From Candidatus Yanofskybacteria bacterium RIFCSPHIGHO2_01_FULL_39_8b (GTDB lineage Bacteria > Patescibacteriota > Minisyncoccia > 2-02-FULL-40-12 > GWA2-44-9), in assembly GCA_001794015.1 (NCBI GenBank), contig MGIZ01000044.1, forward strand, positions 1-5,317: DNA of 5,317 nucleotides. Direction: 5' to 3'. The notes below the pieces were generated by a model. That model was not told the origin of the DNA. It worked only from the letters and a program-made list of their open reading frames with translations, and ran no database searches. The first letter of the stretch is position 1, and the number at the start of each line of letters is the position of its first letter. The position numbers were made by a program, and so were the translations under genes. Positions 1 through 3,980 of the stretch are shown one piece after another.

Positions 1-307
1 AAAATATCACCAGCATTGGCGCCAAATAATGGAATAGTGCGGCATTTGCAATCGATATTTTTAGAGCAGTATAAAAACAACTGTTATTCAATGCGGCAAA
101 CATACTCAAGGCCGCGAGCCCGATCAGCTGGCTTTTATTGAGAGAGAACAAGAATCTATAATTAAGAGTGGATATAAAAACAACAACGCCTATCAATCCG
201 GTCCAAATACCTACTCCAACTCCAGAAGTTCTGATCCCTTTTACCAAAACTCCGTTAAAAAATGCCCAAATTAAAACAGCTCCTAAAATCTCAAGATATC
301 CCGTCAT
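1..307 (-). CDS. EamA/DMT-superfamily transporter, N-terminal part (runs off left edge)
   Basis: This is an integral membrane protein of the drug/metabolite transporter (EamA) type, a family exporting or importing small metabolites; the substrate cannot be told. The visible 102 residues begin MTGYLEILGAVLIWAFFNGV and contain about four hydrophobic segments, at residues 4-24, 29-48, 60-78 and 86-102. The stretch from Y79 to P97 (FYTALKISIANAALFHYLAP) matches the family pattern Y-x-A-L-x-x-[ST]-x-A-x-A-A-L-x-x-x-L-x-P at the end of TM3 and in TM4. The ATG at 307 is preceded by a strong ribosome binding site overlapping the stop of the upstream kinase gene, so the start is well supported and the two genes are probably co-transcribed and translationally coupled. 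The family usually has ten membrane helices in about 290 residues, so roughly two thirds is missing here. The partnership with a sugar kinase is suggestive of sugar or amino-sugar traffic but unproven. Confidence 0.8.
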   Translation of the reverse strand, partial: MTGYLEILGAVLIWAFFNGVLVKGIRTSGVGVGIWTGLIGVVVFISTLNYRFLFSLNKSQLIGLAALSMFAALNNSCFYTALKISIANAALFHYLAPMLVIF

Positions 308-309
308 TT

Positions 310-320
310 CCCCCTCCCCT
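310..320 (-). promoter_or_regulatory. Strong Shine-Dalgarno site for the EamA-type gene
   Basis: On the minus strand the bases AGGGGAGGGGG lie just before the ATG at 307, with the GGAGG core five bases from the start codon. The site overlaps the last two bases of the kinase stop codon TAG (321-319), which favours translational coupling within an operon. It contrasts with the promoter-proximal genes of this window, which have no such site. Confidence 0.75.
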
Positions 321-1335
321 AGCTCTTCTTGTCTAAAAGATAAAAAGCATATTTCGCCGCTCCCAAATTGACCGGGTTTTCAAATTTAGCCAAACAAAGA
401 TTAAGACCCTGTTTCATTACCGCCATTTTATCTTTATCGGGATTCATTATTTGGTTAAGAATTTTTTCGGTTGCAATCAGAAGGGGTTTATTGCCACAAG
501 CTATTCCTCCGCCGAGAACGATAATTTCCGGCTGATGAACTAAAATGATATTTCTTAATAAAACAGCCAGGTATTCAGTATATTTTTCTTGAACTCTAAT
601 CCAATGCGGGTCGCCGGCCGCTATTCCTTTCCGCATTTTAGGCGAGACTGAATTTCTTTGATTTTCATTCATATCGCTTAACCGAATTTCAAAAATGTCG
701 GCATAAGTTTTGGCTAAGCCTTTCGTACCCAAATAAGTTTCGGCACAATTCCAATTTCCACAACCGCATAGTCGGTCATCATTTTTTGTCGTTATCAGCG
801 AGCTGTGCCATCCTGTCAATAAAGTATGTCCCCATTCGGGAGCTTTGCCCATGCCACGCTGGAGAACACCATTAACCAAAGAGGCGCTCCCAATCCCAGT
901 GCTTAAAGTAAGATAGAAAACGAGAGAATAATTCTTTGCCGCGCCAAGCCACCATTCGCCCAGTCCGGCCGCATCGGCGTCATTGATAAGAAAAACCGGC
1001 AAATTTAATTTATTTTTAAGTTCGTCTGCTATTTGCCAGTTTTTTATTCCTTTCAGGTTCGGCGTCTCCTCGATTATTCCCCTGAAAGAATCAAGCGGTC
1101 CCGGAGCCCCGATGCTTATCGCTTCAACGGTATCCCCTCCTTTCTCTATTTTTTCTTTAATTTTTTGTATATTATCGGTCAAAATATCCAAGAGTTTTTG
1201 GTTGTCAAACTCGAGACCAACCAAATTCACTGGAGGAATATCAAGATAATCAGTAAATTCCTTAATTTCATTACCGGCATAAAATCTTATCTTGCTCGCA
1301 CCTATATCAATTGCGATTATTGTTCTTTTGCTCAT
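319..1335 (-). CDS. ROK-family sugar kinase (glucokinase-like)
   Basis: A cytoplasmic ATP-dependent kinase of the ROK family (repressor, ORF, kinase), expected to phosphorylate a hexose or N-acyl hexosamine. At 338 residues it is somewhat longer than the usual 290-320. Motifs in order: phosphate-binding AIDIGASK (residues 8-15, where most members have DIGGTK), GAPGPLD (76-82), the catalytic loop NDADAAGLGE (118-127) with D119 as probable base, STGIGS (145-150), the ROK signature with E167 and zinc-ligand H170 (PEWGH), the zinc cluster CGCGNWNC (190-197, Cys 190, 192 and 197) followed by E199, and the adenosine-site strand IIVLGGG (271-277). There is no N-terminal helix-turn-helix, so it is an enzyme and not a ROK repressor. 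The segment between H170 and the zinc cysteines is about ten residues longer than typical. Substrate (glucose, ManNAc, GlcNAc, fructose) cannot be assigned. The start ATG at 1335 has no Shine-Dalgarno site but has an extended -10 sequence immediately upstream. Confidence 0.9.
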   Translation of the reverse strand: MSKRTIIAIDIGASKIRFYAGNEIKEFTDYLDIPPVNLVGLEFDNQKLLDILTDNIQKIKEKIEKGGDTVEAISIGAPGPLDSFRGIIEETPNLKGIKNWQIADELKNKLNLPVFLINDADAAGLGEWWLGAAKNYSLVFYLTLSTGIGSASLVNGVLQRGMGKAPEWGHTLLTGWHSSLITTKNDDRLCGCGNWNCAETYLGTKGLAKTYADIFEIRLSDMNENQRNSVSPKMRKGIAAGDPHWIRVQEKYTEYLAVLLRNIILVHQPEIIVLGGGIACGNKPLLIATEKILNQIMNPDKDKMAVMKQGLNLCLAKFENPVNLGAAKYAFYLLDKKS

Positions 1336-1341
1336 CTTTTT

Positions 1342-1350
1342 ATTTTACCA
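1342..1350 (-). promoter_or_regulatory. Extended -10 element abutting the kinase start
   Basis: On the minus strand TGGTAAAAT fits the extended -10 pattern TGnTATAAT with one mismatch in the hexamer. It ends only six bases before the ATG at 1335, so transcription would begin at or within a base or so of the start codon and give a leaderless mRNA. The -35 position at 17-bp spacing (1370-1365, CTTATT) is poor. A second possible promoter lies farther upstream at 1412-1407. Confidence 0.4.
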
Positions 1351-1406
1351 CAACCCTTAAATTTAATAAGGGCTGGGCTCCGCCTTTCAAGGAACTAAAG
1401 ATCCAG

Positions 1407-1412
1407 ATTATA
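1407..1412 (-). promoter_or_regulatory. Perfect TATAAT -10 upstream of the kinase
   Basis: The minus strand carries an exact TATAAT, 71 bases before the kinase start, just after the terminator of the preceding gene. The best -35 candidate (TTCTCT, 18-bp spacing) is weak. Use of this promoter would give a leader of roughly 65 bases. That leader contains a small hairpin (arms 1354-1359 and 1367-1372, CCCTTA/TAAGGG, 7-base loop) and no evident ribosome binding site. In such AT-rich DNA an isolated TATAAT may be chance. Confidence 0.35.
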
Positions 1413-1434
1413 ATAACAGATTTATTGTTTAGAG

Positions 1435-1476
1435 AAAACACAAGGGGTATCTTTGCAAAGATACCCCTTGTGTTTT
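1435..1476 (-). terminator. 42-bp perfect palindromic terminator hairpin
   Basis: Two 21-base arms are exact reverse complements with the axis between 1455 and 1456; the plus-strand left arm contains CACAAGGGGTATCTTTG. A realistic hairpin closes with a 4-6 base loop (TGCA or TTGCAA). It lies 17 bases past the stop codon of the minus-strand repeat protein and is followed on that strand by TTTTCTCT, fitting a Rho-independent terminator. The plus strand has the better uridine tract (TTTTTATTATATTTT from 1473), so the hairpin may work in both directions. Confidence 0.85.
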
Positions 1477-1493
1477 TATTATATTTTAGCCGC

Positions 1494-2309
1494 TTAAAAT
1501 ATTATCGGTTCGCCTTCCGGATATTCATCAAATTCTGTCTGGTTAACCGGGACAATTTCACTTTCTTTTAAATCTAGTCTCTTTACCGCTACCGGAGTTA
1601 TATATCTTTTTATACCACCAGTTATTTGGTAGATGTCACGATTAAGTTTTGGCATCTCAACGAATATGTATTGGTTCCTCGGATAATAATTGAACTCTTT
1701 TTGATTAATAGCTATTATATCTTCTTTTCTGTTGCCATATGAATAGAAAACCTTATCATTTAATATCGGTCTTAACATTCCACCGTCGGTTAGGTAGTAA
1801 ATAGTCGGCTTTTCGGTTTCTTCGGCGTCTTTTACGGTAAATAATCTGGCATCCGGATATTTATTTAATTCTTGAACCGTTATCTTTTGAACCATATTTA
1901 AGTTAAAACTGTAACTATAAAAAATTTCGGTAGTCGGCAGGGAATGTTTTAAGCCGTTAATTATTCGATAAACGGAATTTTGACCTTCAATATTGACAAT
2001 GCTTATAATCGGATCACCGGCTAAATTCTTGGAATCGGACCCGCTAAATAACCCGCCAAAAGGAAACAGGCTGGGAGTTTGGCCCTGTTCCTGGTTTGAT
2101 TCATTAGGCATAACATTAAATTGATTTTTATTAGTATCACATCCTAAGCCGGCTGAACAAATTGTATTTCCGGTTAAAGCCGCCGCAAAAGATCCCTTGT
2201 TTTGGGCTTTTGTCGGTGCTAGAGGCAAAAGAAACAATGCCAGAACTATCATTCCAAGCAATGCTAGTATAACTACATATTTAATTGGACTTACAGAAAC
2301 TTCTTCCAT
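1494..2309 (-). CDS. Exported or membrane-anchored protein with three tandem ~46-residue YP-type repeats
   Basis: No enzyme function is recognisable in this 271-residue protein. Residues 9-32 form a strong hydrophobic segment (from IKYVVILALLGM) after a short acidic N-terminus; it could be a signal anchor or a signal peptide cut after PTKA (residue 35). Residues 36-100 are a polar linker with the only two cysteines, C51 and C57, spaced for a possible disulfide. Three repeats follow: 113-157, 170-216 and 226-271. Each starts with [VI]Y, has a turn [ND]G or GG around residue 8, a proline around residue 13, a hydrophobic middle, and ends in E-[LF]-x-x-Y-P-x-x-x-x-[ILF]F. I associate such repeats with cell-surface proteins of Patescibacteria and some Gram-positive bacteria, from memory and not from a search. 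The outside face of the membrane is the inferred location. The start ATG lies about 3 bases after the predicted transcription start, with no Shine-Dalgarno site; the gene ends at its own terminator. Confidence 0.85.
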   Translation of the reverse strand: MEEVSVSPIKYVVILALLGMIVLALFLLPLAPTKAQNKGSFAAALTGNTICSAGLGCDTNKNQFNVMPNESNQEQGQTPSLFPFGGLFSGSDSKNLAGDPIISIVNIEGQNSVYRIINGLKHSLPTTEIFYSYSFNLNMVQKITVQELNKYPDARLFTVKDAEETEKPTIYYLTDGGMLRPILNDKVFYSYGNRKEDIIAINQKEFNYYPRNQYIFVEMPKLNRDIYQITGGIKRYITPVAVKRLDLKESEIVPVNQTEFDEYPEGEPIIF

Positions 2310-2313
2310 GTTG

Positions 2314-2341
2314 TTTTAATTATAACATGCCTTAATTAAAA
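2314..2341. repeat. Inverted repeat over the repeat-protein promoter (possible operator)
   Basis: Nine-base arms TTTTAATTA (2314-2322) and TAATTAAAA (2333-2341) are exact reverse complements separated by ten bases. They cover the -10 element, the spacer and the start point of the minus-strand promoter, the position expected of a repressor operator. The arms are pure A/T, so chance is a serious alternative. Confidence 0.4.
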
Positions 2342-2347
2342 AGTCAA
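2319..2347 (-). promoter_or_regulatory. Near-consensus sigma-70 promoter of the repeat-protein gene
   Basis: On the minus strand TTGACT (2347-2342) is followed after exactly 17 bases by a perfect TATAAT (2324-2319). TG lies one base before the hexamer (TGTTATAAT, an extended -10). Transcription should start near 2312, only about three bases before the ATG at 2309, giving an essentially leaderless mRNA. This is the best promoter in the window. Confidence 0.85.
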
Positions 2348-2360
2348 AAGTTACAAAAGT

Positions 2361-2389
2361 TTTAAAAAAAGTAAATTTGATGTTATCAT
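2361..2389 (+). promoter_or_regulatory. Extended -10 promoter of the metal-importer operon
   Basis: TTTAAA (2361-2366) and TATCAT (2384-2389) are 17 bases apart, with TG one base before the -10 (TGTTATCAT). Only six bases (AATATA) separate the -10 from the ATG at 2396, so the message would start at the start codon. No Shine-Dalgarno site exists here. The -10 block ATGTTATcAT closely matches ATGTTATaAT of the divergent promoter. Confidence 0.6.
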
Positions 2390-2395
2390 AATATA

Positions 2396-3127
2396 ATGAG
2401 TGAAGTAATCCTAAAAGTAAAAGATTTATCGGTCGGATTTGAACGAGATAAAGTTATTACAGGTTTGGATTTTTCGGTTAATAAAGGCGATGTGGTGGCA
2501 ATAGTAGGACCGAACGGCGCCGGTAAATCGGTTCTTTTTAGGGCCCTGCTGGGGCTTATCCCCCACTTCGGTCAGATTGAATGGGCACGGGATCTTAAAA
2601 TAAGTTATGTCCCCCAAAAATTTTCAATAGACAAAGAGCTGCCCTTAAGCGTTGAGGAGTTTTTAAAATTCAAAAAAAAGAAAACAGCGGATATTGTTGA
2701 TACCCTTGAATCGCTCGGAATAATGACCGCTAAACACGCCCATCACTCCGAATTTCATCTCCAGGAACATATTTTAAAACAGCGTCTCGGCTGGTTATCC
2801 GGAGGACAATTACAGCGAGTGCTTATTGCCTGGGCCTTATTAGACAATCCCGACGTCCTTTTATTTGACGAGCCTACGGCTGGCATAGATTTGGGCGGAG
2901 AGGAAACAATATATAATCTTCTTAAAAAACTTCACCAAGAACGCAATATGACGATTTTGTTAATTTCCCATGATCTTAATATTGTTTATAAGTATGCCAC
3001 AAATGTTCTTTGTCTGAATAAAGAAATGATATGTTACGGCACCCCGTCAACAGTGCTTGATCCTTCTTCTCTGGCTAAGTTATATGGCGGCGAAGCCGGA
3101 TTTTATAAACATGATCGCCATGGATAA
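2396..3127 (+). CDS. ABC transporter ATPase, zinc/manganese importer type (ZnuC/MntB-like)
   Basis: This is the cytoplasmic ATP-hydrolysing subunit of an ABC importer, probably for Zn2+ or Mn2+ given the ABC-3 family permease overlapping its 3' end. Its 243 residues carry all standard motifs: Walker A GPNGAGKS (38-45), Q-loop with Q74 (YVPQK), signature LSGGQ (134-138), Walker B VLLFDEP (154-160) with catalytic E159, D-loop AGID (162-165) and switch histidine H192 (ISHD). Ahead of the signature there is an unusual stretch, about 113-130, with five histidines in twelve residues (H114, H116, H117, H121, H125); normal family members are about a dozen residues shorter there. The C-terminus adds two more histidines (KHDRHG). 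The ATG at 2396 gives the expected family N-terminus and follows an extended -10 directly. Zinc versus manganese cannot be decided. Confidence 0.9.
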   Translation: MSEVILKVKDLSVGFERDKVITGLDFSVNKGDVVAIVGPNGAGKSVLFRALLGLIPHFGQIEWARDLKISYVPQKFSIDKELPLSVEEFLKFKKKKTADIVDTLESLGIMTAKHAHHSEFHLQEHILKQRLGWLSGGQLQRVLIAWALLDNPDVLLFDEPTAGIDLGGEETIYNLLKKLHQERNMTILLISHDLNIVYKYATNVLCLNKEMICYGTPSTVLDPSSLAKLYGGEAGFYKHDRHG

Positions 3128-3884
3128 CTCTTTATTATTACAGTTAATAATCGGCATTCTAATCGGTTTAAGCGCCGGTTATGTCGGTTCGTTTATGGTT
3201 CTTCGAAAAATGTCTCTTGTCGGTGATGCTCTTTCCCATGTCGCCTTGCCTGGTATTGCCATTGCTTTACTTATGAATATCAATCCCTTTTTCGGCGCTT
3301 TTACGGCTTTGCTTCTGGCAATATTAATTATATGGTTTCTTGAAAAAAAAACCGAGTTGCCATCCGAAACATTGGTGGGAATAATGTTTACTCTAAGCTT
3401 GGCTCTTGGTTTGCTTCTTACGCCTGAACCTGAACTTCTTGAAGCGTTATCCGGTGATATTACGAAGGTAACATTTTTTGACCTGTGGCTTACTTTGGCT
3501 TTATCTATGGTTATAATTTGGACCCTTAAAAGGATTGCCGATAATCTTATGCTCGGTATAATATCAAAAGAACTGGCTATGTCTCTTAAGATTCCTATTC
3601 ATAAAATAAATTTTATATTTTTATTTCTGGCCGCTTTTATAGTCGCTCTAGGCATTAAAGTTGCCGGAACAATGCTTACCGGTTCTTTGGTAATAATTCC
3701 GGCGGCGGCGGCAAAGAATATTTCAGTCAATTTGTCGCAGTATTCTAAATGGGCTTTAATTTTTGGCGCTCTGTCGGCAGCCGCAGGATTGCTTTCTGCC
3801 AGCTATTTTGACATTTCTCCGGGTCCAACCATAATTCTCTCGGCCGGAATGATATTCTTGGGTACATTAGTGTTTAAGAAATAG
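3111..3884 (+). CDS. ABC-3 family metal permease (ZnuB/MntC-like)
   Basis: This is the membrane channel subunit partnering the upstream ATPase, in the family importing Zn2+, Mn2+ or Fe2+. From ATG 3111 it is 257 residues with about eight hydrophobic segments. Family landmarks are GSFMVLRKMSLVGDALSHVA (26-45), the cytoplasmic coupling loop SKELAMSLKIP (152-162), the helix with KVAGTMLTGSLVIIPAAAA (183-201), and SPGPTIIL (236-243) near the end. The ATG at 3120 (254 residues, overlapping the ATPase stop as ATGGATAA) is nearly as likely; a TTG at 3057 would add an odd extension and lies deep inside the ATPase gene. The overlap implies translational coupling. A weak GGA at 3098-3100 is the only ribosome-binding candidate. 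No substrate-binding lipoprotein gene follows, so it must be encoded elsewhere if it exists. No clear terminator follows the TAG at 3882. Confidence 0.88.
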   Translation: MIAMDNSLLLQLIIGILIGLSAGYVGSFMVLRKMSLVGDALSHVALPGIAIALLMNINPFFGAFTALLLAILIIWFLEKKTELPSETLVGIMFTLSLALGLLLTPEPELLEALSGDITKVTFFDLWLTLALSMVIIWTLKRIADNLMLGIISKELAMSLKIPIHKINFIFLFLAAFIVALGIKVAGTMLTGSLVIIPAAAAKNISVNLSQYSKWALIFGALSAAAGLLSASYFDISPGPTIILSAGMIFLGTLVFKK

Positions 3885-3908
3885 AAGTTGTCTCTATCTC
3901 AAAGTCCC

Positions 3909-3937
3909 TTAACAACTAATCGAAAATATGATATTAG
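3909..3937 (+). promoter_or_regulatory. Extended -10 promoter of the penicillin-binding protein gene
   Basis: TTAACA (3909-3914) and TATTAG (3932-3937) are 17 bases apart, with TG one base before the -10 (TGATATTAG). Transcription would start near 3944, leaving a leader of about 37 bases that includes a ribosome-binding candidate. The gap 3885-3980 otherwise holds only weak short inverted repeats (TAAGC 3939-3943 with GCTTA 3953-3957; AGTTGT 3887-3892 with ACAACT 3912-3917) and no T-tailed terminator. Confidence 0.5.
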
Positions 3938-3969
3938 CTAAGCAATACCGTAGCTTAAAAACTTAATAT

Positions 3970-3975
3970 GGGGTG
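3970..3975 (+). promoter_or_regulatory. Ribosome binding site candidate choosing TTG 3981
   Basis: GGGGTG lies five bases before TTG 3981 and only two before TTG 3978. An in-frame stop at 3951 closes the frame upstream and no ATG occurs in frame before 4182, so the spacing favours TTG 3981 as the start. Confidence 0.45.
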
Positions 3976-3980
3976 TTTTG

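Noticed and set aside
168..371. Plus-strand proline/threonine-rich 67-residue reading frame
   Set aside because: It is antisense to the EamA-type gene and the end of the kinase gene; the minus strand gives clear family motifs, so this is a shadow.
983..1571. Several plus-strand reading frames of 86-121 residues
   Set aside because: They lie antisense to the ROK kinase, the terminator and the end of the repeat protein, and show no recognisable domain.
2392..2397. TATAAT overlapping the ATPase start codon
   Set aside because: Transcription from it would begin inside the coding region; the TGTTATCAT element just upstream is better placed.
2426..2617. Minus-strand 63-residue frame inside the ABC ATPase gene
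   Set aside because: It is antisense to Walker A and Q-loop coding sequence, which fully explains the openness.
3057..3110. Longer start (TTG 3057) for the permease
   Set aside because: It would overlap the ATPase gene by 71 bases and add residues not typical of the family; ATG 3111 or 3120 fits the usual N-terminus.
3887..3917. Possible terminator after the permease (AGTTGT/ACAACT)
   Set aside because: The stem is only 6 bp with a 19-base loop and no T-tract, so it does not look like a Rho-independent terminator.
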